From assembly GCA_023853785.1 (NCBI GenBank), contig JAJIRX010000940.1, forward strand, positions 49,581 to 113,580: a stretch of 64,000 nt of DNA. Reading direction: 5' to 3'. Shown here in pieces: positions 24,021 through 35,782 of the stretch. A program made the translations under genes and the position numbers. The stretch is from Psilocybe azurescens. Lineage: Eukaryota > Basidiomycota > Agaricomycetes > Agaricales > Agrocybaceae. The stretch's first letter is position 1; every line of letters starts with the position of its first letter. The notes below the pieces were generated by a model. It searched no databases. It had not been told where the DNA came from and worked only from the letters and a program-made list of their open reading frames with translations.

Positions 24021-24037
24021 AAAAAAAAAAAAAAAAA
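24021..24037 (+). other. LINE 3' poly-A tail
   Basis: A run of 17 A follows about 170 bp of 3' untranslated sequence and marks the 3' end of the LINE insertion. Confidence 0.85.
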
Positions 24038-24538
24038 GACACTGGCTTAGGCCCATAGGTGTGTAACTTCAAATTGATATATGGACCCTTGGCGTTTCAA
24101 CCCCAGTAAGAACCAGTTCTGTGCCCCGCTGCGTGGAACTGGCAATATCTGGTCCGGTCCAAAACTGCAGAGTCGCCCAGACCAGCCCGGCCAAATTCCC
24201 CCTTTTTGCTTGAGATCTGCAACAGTACATTTTTGTCCTCTGGAGAAGCATAGATATTTCTGCTTGACTCTGCTTAGGTCCAGTGTGATCTGTTTGAATC
24301 TGTAAATATCTGCACAATCTGCATGGTATGAATCATTTGATTATCTGCGCATATCTGTGTGTATCCGAGTACATCTGGGGTAATTACTAGTAATCTGCAG
24401 GCTACCCTTTTGTCCATAGCACGGTTGCGTAGTCCAGAGAGCGAAGGTAGAAGGAAAATGAAAAATGGAATATCAAGCTTACAAGTGCCGCATTGGTTTC
24501 CGCTGCAGTATAGTTCATATCCGTGAGTCTTCGTAGCT

Positions 24539-26922
24539 ACTAGATACGTTTGGCTTTCTGTTCACGAGAGAGCGCCTCAAATTTCTGGGGGTACATGAGC
24601 AAGTCAGAAAGCGTATAGGGAACAAGATACATACCTTGATGGTGAGTTTGTTGAGGGCATCGTAGACTAATTTAAATTCATTGACTGTTGGGGAATGTGT
24701 TTTGAGGTACTCAATACAAAAGAGGTTTCTGTATTATTTTGTATACATTAGTGTGAATGTCAGAACTCAGAGAATGAGAAACTGACCGTGCACTATCAGA
24801 CTTTGTTGCTTTCATAGGTTTATCTCCTTTCTTCACCGACCCACTGGCGGTGACAGCCCCTCGATGTTGAGACTGTAGCAGCATTGGTCACTTCTTGTAC
24901 TTGGAGGTCTTCTGCTGGTCTTGGTATTGCCAGGTTCGATCTAGATCATCATTATAAAATGTTGAATCAACGAGAGTACTTTCCACTTACAGTATATTGG
25001 CCTGTCCGATGATGGCAAGTGTGTCAGTGATAATGCAAAGGAGAGAGTGGATGACAGACACTTTAACTGGCATGGGTACGTCATGAATTATCTGCGGCGC
25101 TCTCGTTATGTCTTTCAGTTGATTGGGTCATTGGCGCTACCATGACTTTGACAAGAGGCTATGTATTGCACATGGGGAATTAAGGAAACAAGGTAATAAA
25201 GTTTGAGAAAAGTACATACAACAGTCTGGTTGCCTGGATTTTGCCTTGGCATATGATGCGACGGGCGAGCTGGAGATGTGTGTAGCAAGAGATTGCTTTT
25301 GCCATACCCATCGAACAAAGTAAGCATCAATGTAATATAAATTGACTTACTTGAGTTTGGTCTGGTGCAACTTGGACTTCCAGCATTGAACAACTGGTGG
25401 ACCGGGAAGTTGTGGAGACCAACTAGAATGGATCAGGCAGAGTGTGACCAAGAATATTTGACTTACTGGAATGACTGTACCACCGGTGGTGTCAGTAATC
25501 TCAGTAGTCAGGGTGGCAGGTTCCAGGGTTGTGATGACTACCGGAGAAGCAACCTGAAATAAGTTAGATACGACCTCGTTGAAGAATAATGACATACTGC
25601 AGGAAGAACTACTCTGCCAGAAGCTCCAAGGGTCGAAGGAACCGGACTAACAGATACTGATGGTTCATGGACCATCAACAAGCTCGATGATGCATCTCCA
25701 TCACATGGACGTGAAAGCTGAGCAGGTTTCGGGCAAGGTCTAGCATTACAAGCAAGAGGGACTCTTGATGTTGATGCGACAGGGGGCAGTGGCTGAATTT
25801 TGACTTCAGATTCTGGATCTAGATCGATGACTTCTTGCTGAGCCGTTTTCTGCTTTTTGGGTGGCTGTGGTTTGAAACTCTTTGGGTGAGTGTTGTTGTT
25901 GATGTCAGATTTTCGCTTGACATTATTATGCAATGATGGGATTCGCCCTTGACAAAGGAAATGAGCTGTTCCATGATGCTAGAAGGAATCATTACTCACG
26001 AACAAGCTGACCTGAGGCACGTTTATTATGCACAAAGTCTGGGTAGCGAATGGTTGTGAATGCCTTGATCTTCCAATCATTCTCGCAATATTGAAACTCG
26101 TTGAATTTAAGGCGCATTGAATTACTGAAAAATTTGGAGGCGGTTTGCGTTTTGCCTTTCCAGGAAGCAGGATCTTGTCGATCGTGATACAGTTGTGCCC
26201 AAAGCTCATGTGCACATTTTCTGATTTCTGTCAGCCGGGCTTCTGAGGCCATTGTACCGTCCTCGTAGCACACAAATCCTAGTTTATGGAGAGTTGTACC
26301 CTTTGTGCACTGGTTTTTGGCAAATTTGTTCCATTCTGGTTGTTTCCAGAATTGAACATGTTCATAATCGTCTTGATTGCAAGGAGGTGGTGGGTCTGGG
26401 ATAACGAGGGTATTCGTTGAAGGCTGGCTGAGAGTCAAGGAAGACCCAGAAGAACGGGTGGCAATGGCGGCCTTATCCACATCCTTAAAGTCGGCAACAA
26501 GTTCCCTTGCAAATATGTTCATGAGTAGATATATGCACATATAGTTAGTATAAACATACTTTTGCACCGCTATGTCCGCTTTGAGGCACATATTTTCCTC
26601 AAAAAAGCCTAAAGTAAGCAATATTTCCTGAGGCAAGCAACATTTCGCATGATGCTGAGTTAATGATGGTCAGTGTATTGTCTTGAAGATGGTTCCTAGG
26701 TACATTGTGACTGTGATATTGTACCTCAGAAGGTATGTATACCTAGGTATGTGATGATTAATTTGGCCTGTTAAATCATCGAAGACTCACTGCATTTGAC
26801 CGATTTTGGTTGTACTCGGCAAGCTGGAAGAGCCCTGATGGCTGCCCAGAAGAGTTGTTCTGTCCATTGGATATGGAGGGCACAGAAGAGCTGTGGTGTT
26901 GGTAATATTGGGAATGGGACAT
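24539..26922 (-). pseudogene. Agaricomycete orphan gene carried by element A
   Basis: Multi-exon reading from the ATG at 26922 (MSHSQYYQHHSSSVPS) to a stop at about 24539 (EALSREQKAKRI). Recognisable pieces are a short coiled coil (ENMCLKADIAVQK, then ELVADFKDVDKA after an intron) and a central block with FWKQPEWNKFAKNQ, YEDGTMASEARLTEIRKCAHELW and a Tyr/Trp-rich end. A Lys/Pro-rich linker follows (25538-25933), then the C-terminal EYLKTHSPTVNEFKLVYDAL. I recognise this arrangement as a repeated orphan family in mushroom genomes but know no function. It may be a second gene of the transposon. Intron borders were judged by eye; whether it is intact is unclear. Confidence 0.55.
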
Positions 26923-27420
26923 TGGGAAAGAGGAAAGAGATGGGAGGGAAGAGAGAAGGAACAAGCGAACAGAGTCCAAGTTCTTTCCGGACGCAATGCA
27001 ATCATGTGTTCTGGCAGCCAAGGTCCGGACCGATGGTGGATAGACCACATTGAGGTTACTGTGTTCGACTATTGGGCATTCTCATGCCGCAATACATACT
27101 GTAATGAAATGTGGAGTACCTGTGTTCTTGTGTTCTTTCTTGGTGGTGTTAAAATCAAGATTCAACGGCTCTAAGATTCAACGGCTCCAAAGCTTTTTGG
27201 GGTAGGATTTAGGTCAACTCGCAGAGACAAACCATACTGATTCCCTTTCATATTATGACCCAAAGGCACAACTGGCAAGATGAGAAGTGTACGTGGATTA
27301 TTTCAGGTGTCAATTTAATATAAATCTTATCTAGAGGCACTCCCAGTCAATGAAATATTGTCAAGAAGAGCATAAACTAAACTGTGCCATTCTCTCCATA
27401 CGGCACAAGCTCTACATCAT

Positions 27421-29553
27421 TTAATCCGGATTTTTGACAACAAACCAAAGGTCTTTGGGATCACCTGGTCGACTAGGAAGTGGTTGCATTGAAATAACTG
27501 AGTCAATTAACGATACTGGAAGACAATGTAGGTTCCCTTGCCCAGTATACTCACATGCATGTAAGGTGTGCGATGATTCATTGAGCATTTCTTGGTTTGG
27601 TGGACCGTACAAGGAGAGAACAGCATGAGCAACTTGTTCACCAGGTTCGTTGCTATCTCTGTCAAGGAAAAAATATTGAACCTCAGCAAATTGAACCTTG
27701 CCATCAAGATGGATCTTTATTTCAAATCAACAAGGGGTTTAAAGTGATTAGAATAAGATTTACCTTGACATTACGTGTAACCCTTGTGTCCTCAGAAGTC
27801 TTTCTTTTTTCTGAATATTGACTCCTGGCAATTTGGCCATTGGGGAGCTGAAGATGCCCCCACTTTTGTCGCCTTTCTTTATTGCATACCTGTTTTATTA
27901 CCTCAGATTCAGCCTCAGAAAAACTGCTTGCTAATCTCTCCCAAGGTCGAAGTAATGCATACCCGGCACCAAGATCATGAGAATATCGTGGGAGGTGAGG
28001 AATATTGTCACAAAGTTCTGGGAAAGCTGCCTTGAGAGCATTGACCTGAGCACGCTGGAGAGAAAGTTGGTATAGATTTCCATATGGGTTTGATGGTTGC
28101 CTGATTCCTTTCCCAAGCTCCCTGATTGCTCGTTCTATGGTGTATTGATCCATAAGACACCCATTCCCAAATCGAAGGACTTCAGCCGCTGTATGGAGAA
28201 GTGTGTGGAGTGATGGTTGAGTAAAATGTAATTGATCCATTCGGCGTTGGTAATAGAGATGCTCGTACTCTTCAACAAATTGTACCAGATAAGAATGAGC
28301 TTCTTTGACTTGTTTTCCAGTGATTCGTCGTTGCATGATGATATGGACACCACAAACTAGTTTGCAGAAGTTCTTCCAATATTTCTTGGGAAGGACTGCT
28401 CAAAAAAAATCCAGGGCCAAGGCTGAATAAATAGAGATAGTATTCAGTTGCTTTGTAGCTGCTGGATATCTTTTCTGCCGGGTTGTGAGGTGGGCAATGG
28501 AAAAAAGATGGAAAGAATTTTGTTGCTGCCACAACAAGCTTTCCATGAGACTGCCAAGTAGCACCAACTAGAGTTGCCCAGTCCCAGGTAGACTTGTCAT
28601 CAGTTGATTTGCATTTGAAAATTCCATGCCAGATTGGAATAAGAAGTTCTCCAAGGTTTAAACCAAAAAGATGCATGGTATCGATGGTAAAACAGAGCAG
28701 AATAGAGAGGATATAGGATAGGTGTAATCCACTCAAAACTGATGGTTTACTGATCCCAGTAAGCTTGCAATTCTTCTCATAAGAATTTTGGTCGATTGAT
28801 TCAAGAACTAGAGTGAGATTAGATTTATAGTCGTTGGGAGAAATCTGGAACATGAAATCATGAAAGTTAAAGTTAGGATGATTACAATCATCAATGTCAC
28901 AGTTATTTGGCTTCAGGTGAGCTGCAAAATAATGGCCACTGGATGGTTTGTGTTGTCCTTTCATTGGACACCCTTTCCTGCAACCATGAGTGCCATGATG
29001 ACCGACACAACCATCCATGTCAACCAAACCAGGTGCATCTGAATTTGCAGCAATAACAACTGTCCGAGCCGAGACTATAGCATCTTTGGCAGCATCATAA
29101 ACCTTGATTCCAGAACCATTATCTTCTTTTGAATCGCAGATAGATGGTGTAGACTGCGAAAAGACAAGAATCCATAATCTTGCATTTATTGGGACCAGGT
29201 GTGATAAACGCAGGGAGGATACATTTGGATTGGTATCGCGTTTTTGGACTATAGTTAGCAACTATCCATATACCTATCCAGGTATCCGATTTCTTGTTTT
29301 GATAGAGCTGTGCACCATCAATAGAGAGGATGATGGTAGTGTCATCGCTGGTCAGATTCAGCTCATCCGAAAATTTCCTGATATCTTCACCGCAGAAGAT
29401 GTCATCGTAAACAGCTTCCGATGGGTCAATTAATTCAAGTCTTCCAATATTTCAGCGATTTTTTGTTCTTGATAGGCCTTGGCCTTGGCACCTTGAACTG
29501 AGCGCCGTGAAAGCCTGGATTTGAGGACCAAGTGGAAAGGTGCACATTTTTGC
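27421..29553 (-). pseudogene. Tnp2-type transposase of element A, C-terminal part
   Basis: Reading minus from 29553 gives TFPLGPQIQAF, then YDDIFCGEDI, ILSIDGAQLYQNK (a catalytic Asp region), ILPAFITPGPNKCKIMDS, DMDGCVGHHGTHGCRKGC, LCFTIDTMHLFGLNLGELL and a long C-terminal helical region. The last exon ends at 27421 (FVVKNPD). These are the landmarks of fungal CACTA/Tnp2 transposases. Frame changes near 29140 and 28380, plus missing sequence, make it a pseudogene. The N-terminal half is not upstream here but 21.6 kb away at 51159-52292, in the same orientation. Confidence 0.85.
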
Positions 29554-29556
29554 CTA

Positions 29557-29900
29557 GGTACATCAGCAAAATCAGAAATACTACAGAGCGCTCGGGTAGT
29601 ACTCTATAGCATCCGAGTAGTTTAGCAAAGGTCCCCATTTAGATAGTCTTTCGTCACTTGTATGTAATTTATTCTGGTTGTTATGGAGTGCTATATACCT
29701 CTCGATAGCATGTGCTACGAAAGCCCATAGCATTCCATAGCACCATCTAATTATGTTCATAGCACTGCCTAATTATGTCCATAGCATTACATACCATAAT
29801 CCATAGAATCCCATATCACAATCCATAGTATCATCTATTAGAATTCATGGTAATCTGTAGCATCCCTCATCCTACTACATAGCAGTATATAGACAAGGGC
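29557..29900. repeat. Element B left terminus and subterminal TAGCA repeats
   Basis: The terminal repeat is followed by CATAGCAT-like units at about 29608, 29707, 29738, 29747, 29762, 29783, 29857 and 29879. The opposite end carries the complementary motif, as expected for transposase-binding subterminal repeats. Confidence 0.7.
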
Positions 29901-30179
29901 AGCATTACAAACCACTTACCATCCTCTAATATTATACCTTGATTAGCCAATTGAAAGGCCTGTACAATGTGGGGTTCAAATGAAATGACCAGGTAAAATT
30001 TCGTATGCATTAAATTAGTTCTACGACAATTACTGTAAAGAGGACTACCACTTCTGAGACAATACGAAGAAGAAATATGATAGATACAGCCCACACAATC
30101 AGTCAAGTACGGGTTCAAAGTTATATGGGTTGACCATATCATCACAAGCCTGAAGTTGCCTCCTATTACTCATACATTT

Positions 30180-33100
30180 TGAGGTGAGTTCAGAGGAAAT
30201 AGTGTATTGATTACTTACATCCCCATTGCTGCCCAACAACAACGATTGTCCTCAAGAGCACATTTATGGTATTCATATGTTCTGACCTTGTCTATCAGCG
30301 CTAGCATGGCAGAGTGTATCTGGCCATATGCTTTTTCGCTGAAGTTGTTTTTGTCATGGGTTCCAGATCGCCATTCATCGAGGCAGCTGCGAATCTGATA
30401 GAGTGGTTAGCACTTGGCATGCCATGGTAAACAGATTAAAATGTAACATACACACGTCATGACCAGGGCAATAGCACCATCCGGTACCATGTCCTTAAAC
30501 TGGTCAGGGAATGACTTTGCTATACCGTTGTCTCGATTGTAGTAGAATTGAAGGATGAGGTTTTGAATACATGGGTGCAAGATGTTCAAGCGTTTACCCT
30601 TCACAGATGAAAACTTAGTAACATCGATTAAGTGGATGAGGAGATTTACTTACCTCAGTGTTTGGTGGACCAACCAGGAACAGACAGTTTGGTTGTAAAA
30701 CCACATGGACCTGACAAGAAATTACCACCTCCAAGTGTTTTTGCTGGGGGATGGTGGGTCCAGCATAGGTGAGGACATCTACATAGTGTAGCATGACGAG
30801 TTGACGGCAAAGTTGTTTCATTGCACACCGGTAGCTGGCAGCCTCCTTGTATACCTAGACAACATATCAATAAAGATAGAAACAAGAAAATGAAATCAAT
30901 CTTACAACTATAGACATGGGCCTGGTAATCGTGTACCCTGAAAGAATCAAGCACATTAGTAGAAAGAATGATCGAATATAATTATAGACCTTACTGTCAC
31001 TGAGCTCTATACCCTTTTCTTTGTGAGCTGCTAAGGATTGCATTAAACATGCTCTAGCATCCAAAATATCGAATGAGCGCATAGGAAAGGCCTTTTCTAC
31101 AGCGATGTAAAACCGGAATCGTTCTTTAGCATCCTGGATGACAGTTTGCCAGGTTTTCGGATAATATCGAAGGCAAGTGTTGTTGGTATGAGCTAATTGT
31201 CCTACTACTTGTCCCTGTTCCTGATTGTTACCCTCCCGTTCATTTGATTGGGCCTCAGAGTCCACAGTATCCTCTTCTTCACCACGTTGACTCAAGGCCT
31301 GCTGATTTGAAGCAGCAGCAGCAAGCCTTGTAGGAGAAGGTGGGCAATTGGGACGATTTCGGCGGCGGTGTTCTTCAAGGATATCGCAAACGCCGTAGTC
31401 CTAAAGGACAAGCTCAGTACATGCACTTTGAACAGGTAAGGTCATACCTCTTGCGCAGCCAAGTTGGGATTTTGAGAGTAGCTTCGAAGATATTCAAAAG
31501 CGCACCTTTCGTCTTCATCGTCAGATACTTCGTCAACAGGGACTATAAATTTGTAGGTTCCTTAATCTTAGTGTATGGAGAGGAAAGGCTTGCACTTACG
31601 GCCATCCCCATTGCCCTGAGCGTCAAGCTGACCTCCTGGGAAGAACCTGACGTCGTAAGGATTGTTGAAGTCATCATCGTCCTGAAGATAAATAATTAGT
31701 AAGATGTGATTCGAAAGCTTACCACTCACATGTTGATCATTTTGTGAGCGATCTTTGTCACGCCACTGACTTTGGTGATTCTCGTCATTGCTCCAGCAGA
31801 ATGGTCTGAGTCGTGCCTCGTCTTTGTCTTTGTCTTTGTCTTTGTCTTTGTCTTTGTCTTTGTCTTTGTCTTTGTCTTTGTCTTTGTCTTTGTCTTTGTC
31901 TTTGTCTTTGTCTTTGTCTTTGTCTTTGTCTTTGTCTTTGTCTTTGTCTTTGTCTTTGTCTTCATCTTCATCTTTGTCTTTGTCTTTGTCTTTGTCTTCA
32001 TCCCTCGTTTTCGTTCATCACGTAGTCTTCTTCATTGTCGTTGTCATTGTCCTTATCACCATCGACATCGTTCTCACCGATGAGTTGACCATGGAGTCCG
32101 CTGGTTTCAGTAACTTTGTTCTCTTGAGCGGGTGGATCGTCGTATATGTTGTCATGCGTTGCCTATATAAATTCCATATCGGTATCGAATATAACAAACA
32201 TATATATATATATTAAAAAAGAAACATACGTCCATCATATAAAGCGTTGAATTCACTTGAGGTACTATTAGCGGGCTTCTTCTGTGTTTAAAAGAGTAAG
32301 CTATACCTCACGGAGTCCGTCCTGAGGCTTCTATAGGCCTCTGCTGCTGCAAAGGGGTTCACAAAGTTGATTCGCAATGGCCCCTTGCTGAGAAGGGGAT
32401 TGCTGTTGAACAAGAACCGGTTGGCGCTGTTGTTGTTGAGCAAGGCCCAGGGGCGGTTGACGCTGTTGCTGCTGAGCAAGGCCCGGGAGTTGGCGCTGTT
32501 GGTGCTGAGCAAGGCCCAGGGGCAGTTGACGCTGCTGCTGTTGAGAAAGGCCTGGAGGCACTCGACGTTGATGTTGCTGAATGACAGGAGGTTGACGTTG
32601 TTGCTGCTGGACAACAAATGGCGTTGGTGATGCCTTTTCAGTCTCCTCGTTCCGTTCGCAGAATTGATTCAACAAGGTAATGGGGCTCCCCTTAAGGGTG
32701 GGTCGACCTGATTGACTTTCGTGACCTGTAAAGGCTGTAAGACAACATTGAGATATACAATCTTCAGAACACTCACATCGCCACGAACGCACTTGGCAGG
32801 AGGGGCCATGTCATTATTGGACAATTCACCTGCGAAATTTTCGAGTTTGGTGGGCTCAGCACCTACAGCGCGTGCCTCGTTGGGCGCTTCTGGATCTTTG
32901 CCTCAAGGTCCTGACCAACGGCTTGGGCTGCCTTCTGCAGCTGAGCTATGTGACCACCTTGGCCACGGGTACTGCAAATTGGCCTACAATTACCGGTAGG
33001 AACGTTCTCTTTAATACAAAGATAAGTAAAAGTTGGTCCTGTATATTCTGGAATGCATACCCTTATTCACTGTCGCTTGAGTGCCATCTGGCACTGGTAT

Positions 33101-33330
33101 TCCCATAACCGCCGGGCTATCTTCAAGGTCTACTGCAGCAGAATATGTACTAGTATCAGTATGAGAAACAATGTTAGCAGGCGGAAAAAAACCTCGTGTG
33201 TCCACTTCAGAGGCCCCACTGGGACACACCGAGTCAGGTATAGCTTTGGTCGTCCTTTTCTGACGTTCTGGTCGGTCAGGAAGAGGCTTTTGTATTGCTT
33301 TTGGTGGATGCTTTCTTTGTGTTAGCCATG
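30180..33330 (-). pseudogene. DUF6532-type basidiomycete gene in element B
   Basis: A multi-exon minus-strand gene. The candidate start MANTKKASTKS at about 33326 leads to a Ser/Thr-rich exon (33011-33229) and a Gln-rich exon (32331-32792, repeated GLAQQQQRQ units). A Lys/Asp-rich part over a hexanucleotide repeat follows, then the conserved domain: LRYYPKTWQTVIQDAKERFR, AFPMRSFDILDARACL (30990-31295), VKGKRLNILHPCIQNLILQF (30407-30604) and CLDEWRSGTHDKNNFSEKAYG (to about 30210). The order and spacing resemble proteins with DUF6532, a basidiomycete domain of unknown function often found in repeat-rich regions. The start region needs a frame change, so it is probably a pseudogene; the conserved domain exons are open. 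Confidence 0.65.
31819..32001. repeat. (TTTGTC)n hexanucleotide repeat
   Basis: About 30 units of TTTGTC, with a few TTCATC variants towards the right end. It is open in all frames and would encode Lys-Thr/Lys-Asp runs on the minus strand, in line with the DUF6532-type gene around it. Confidence 0.97.
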
Positions 33331-33699
33331 TTGAAAATTTTCTGACACTCTCTATGTGATTAAGAGTTAATGGGGTGAAGCTGAGCTATTCGGATGGTTC
33401 ACTTTTCAACATGTTACCCCTCAGACTGCCCCTTTTTGTGACAATAGATCTGACCCTACTTCACTCCAAGCTCCGGCCTCCCCCCCCCTGTAACATAAAC
33501 AAAGAGTTTTGATGGTTTCTATCTAATTAAGAGAAGAAATTTTGTGGTACAACATATATAGGGGCTTAGACGTCTGCTAGTCCAGAACCATACCAATAAT
33601 CCCAAACAACGCCGATGCAAAGCTTTAGAAATGGTTGAGCTTGAAGAATGGCAAGAAGAAATATTGTGGTACAGCATATATAGGGGGTATAGACATCTG

Positions 33700-34062
33700 T
33701 TAATCCAGATTCACACCAATAGTCCCAAACGATGAGTGAGAGAACATATGCAAAGCTGTAGAAACAGTTGAGCTTGAAGAATGGTGAGCGAAAGGAGGGG
33801 ATAACTCACAGCCCTCTACATGCTCCGTAAGTTTCTCAGATTCTTCAACAGCTTCACCAGGCTCATGTATAGGCACAACAATCCCAAAAGATATTAAAAT
33901 ATGTTGGATTTGACCCAGGGCAAGTTGTGCATTGAAAAGCTCCATATCAGCCGTTTTCAAAGCTGAAATCGCCGCTTCCGCCCGGACACACAGCTCCGCC
34001 TGTTTACGTCGGCACGCAGCCTCCTTTTCTTTGGCTTCTTGCAGCATTGTGTATGCTTGTTC
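33700..34062 (-). CDS. Small coiled-coil protein, unknown family
   Basis: The reading gives YTMLQEAKEKEAACRRKQ, AELCVRAEAAISALKTADME and LFNAQLALGQIQHILISFGI, a strong heptad-like helix, then an acidic Pro-rich tail. It may be one exon of a longer gene: the upstream side at about 34062 has an acceptor-like AG and the downstream side is not resolved. I have a faint memory of similar agaricomycete proteins with no known function. It lies inside element B. Confidence 0.4.
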   Translation of the reverse strand, partial: EQAYTMLQEAKEKEAACRRKQAELCVRAEAAISALKTADMELFNAQLALGQIQHILISFGIVVPIHEPGEAVEESEKLTEHVEGCELSPPFAHHSSSSTVSTALHMFSHSSFGTIGVNLD

Positions 34063-34923
34063 AGGGCAGGTTACCTAAATGGTTGGTTGAGAGCTGTACC
34101 ATGACGATGTGAATCGGTAGCGTACACTGACACCAAGTCGTGATGTTCGTGATATAGAAGTAGGCAACATGATTAATTTGAATTCCTGATATCAGTTGAA
34201 GCAAAACGACAAGGACTGAAGTCTGCATTACAGGTAGAGAAACAAAGGTTTTGCAGAAAATTCGCGGCCACCGCTGGTGCCGACGTGTTGATATTGATCA
34301 CATGATATTCCAGTTATGGATTCATCTCTAAATGGCAAGTTTTTGCGACAAATTCCTGCTGGGGATGCGATGTGTCATGAGAAACGAGGAGGATCAATTG
34401 ACCTTGCAGGAAATCTTGGTCGACTGAATTTCTAGAGAGCCAACATGCCCCCGACTAGGGAAGTGATAGAAATTATATTGGATGAAGACTTGAGCGCGGG
34501 AAAGCTTGGGAATGGATATTAGAGCCTGCGAAGTGGGCTTGCCGTAGTCTGCAGAGTTGATTGATTGATTAACGAGCGGATTTCAACAATGGTATCAACC
34601 GACAAAGACATATGTATGAAGGGGTAGGAAAGGTTCTTTCGGCAAGAGGGACATTGGAGGGGCAGCAAATGGTCTGGAATATTCAAAGGTAAGTAAGCTA
34701 AAGTAGAGTAGCCAGCAGATAACTTACTTCTGGACCCATGTTTCACCGACGAGCTTCAAGGCCTCAGATGGTGCAATGGCTTTGCAACCATGGCTATTTG
34801 CAACTTGTGGTCTGAGTACACAATTGGGCCATATCGAATAAATCGGGTAGCGATGGAGGTAGCGAACAGGAAGAGGTGACGAAGAGACCATGTAATAGGG
34901 ACAATAGAGGGCGGATGGCGACA

Positions 34924-35636
34924 TCGGAAGGAGTCGGTCAAGGACTCAAAAAAGATGGAGAATGTTAGAGGAGACAGTAGGATGTAGAAGAAGTGCTCCT
35001 CCGCATCCTCATCTTTATTAACATATATGAAGGCGGCAGAGAATGTAGATCCCGTAGATCCTGCTGCCTGGATGGCAATATCGGAAGGAGTCGAGGACTC
35101 AAAAAAGATCAAGGACGTTGGAGACAGCAGGATGCAGAAGAAGCGCTCTTCCGCATCCTCACCTTCATCAAGCGCCATTGAAGGCGGTAGCAAAGGTAGA
35201 ACCAGTTAATCTTGCTGCCTGGATGGCGATATCGGAAGGAGTCGAGGACTCAAAAAAGATCGAGGACGTTGGAGGAGACAGTGGGATGCAGAAGAAGCGC
35301 TCTTCCGCATCCTCACCTTCATCAACGCCAATGAAGGCAGTAGCAAAGGTAGAACCGGTTAATCTTGCTGCCTGGATGGCGATATCGGAAGGAGTCGAGG
35401 ACTCAAAAAAGATCGAGGACGTTGGAGGAGACAGTGGGATGCAGAAGAAGTGCTCTTCTGCATCCTCACTCTCATCAGAGACAATAAAGGCGGTAGAAAA
35501 GGTAGAGCTCGTAGATCCTGCTGCCGGAGTCAATAGGGTTGACCCCAATCCCAAGGCAACGTACCTTGGGATTGGGCAAAGGAGGTTGAGAGGAGAGTGT
35601 GAAGAGATCGATGACTGTCGCGAGGTGATCATGTGA
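34924..35636 (+). CDS. Tandem 51-residue repeat ORF
   Basis: TCGGAAGGAGTCGAGGACTC starts four units at about 34924, 35081, 35232 and 35385 (spacing 157, 151, 153 bp). In the plus frame 35118-35636 the units encode ISEGVEDSKKIEDVGGD, SGMQKKRSSASSPSS and VAKVEPVNLAAWMA. One strand's frame is open over the two 153-bp units, but the first unit differs in length and breaks it. The minus strand is also open (35168-35644), so the coding strand is uncertain. No function is recognised. Confidence 0.4.
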
Positions 35637-35736
35637 ATATTCAAACTCCGTTGTACACGTGAATATTCAAACTCCGATGCACACGTGAATATTCAAACTC
35701 CGTTGTACACGTGAATATTCAAACTCTGTCGCACAC
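35633..35736. repeat. 26-bp tandem repeat, four copies
   Basis: GTGAATATTCAAACTCCG starts at 35633, 35659, 35685 and 35711, an exact 26-bp period with TTGTACAC/ATGCACAC linkers. Confidence 0.95.
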
Positions 35737-35782
35737 AGGATTAGCGACGTTAACCTTTCGCCCCAAGTCCTCACCACTACAG

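Larger units (their letters stand above)
16629..24037 (+). mobile_element. Non-LTR retrotransposon (LINE, Tad1-like), 5'-truncated in window
   Basis: Endonuclease, reverse transcriptase and a C-terminal CCHC motif are read in order on the plus strand and end in a 17-base A run at 24021-24037, the hallmark of target-primed insertion. The element has been hit three times: by the Gypsy element at its left edge, by a Tc1/mariner element (17517-19107) and by a 681-bp insert (21725-22405). Stops (TGG to TAG at 20191, adjacent TGA TGA near 21713) and frameshifts make it inactive. Confidence 0.9.

Noticed and set aside
24920..24960. tRNA B-box-like GGTTCGATC
   Set aside because: No acceptor or anticodon stem can be folded around it.
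27421..29553. KDZ transposase (with possible TET/JBP partner gene)
   Set aside because: The motifs (IDGAQLY, GPNK, VGHHG...C) fit Tnp2/CACTA transposases, and no TET/JBP dioxygenase signature is visible in the window.
31772..32216. Long Phe-Val, Ser-Leu and Cys-Leu repeat proteins on the plus strand
   Set aside because: They are translations of the TTTGTC repeat in other frames; only the minus-strand frame fits a surrounding gene.
32367..32630. Leucine-rich repeat protein on the plus strand
   Set aside because: It is the complement of a Gln-rich exon; the minus strand continues into other exons of the DUF6532-type gene.
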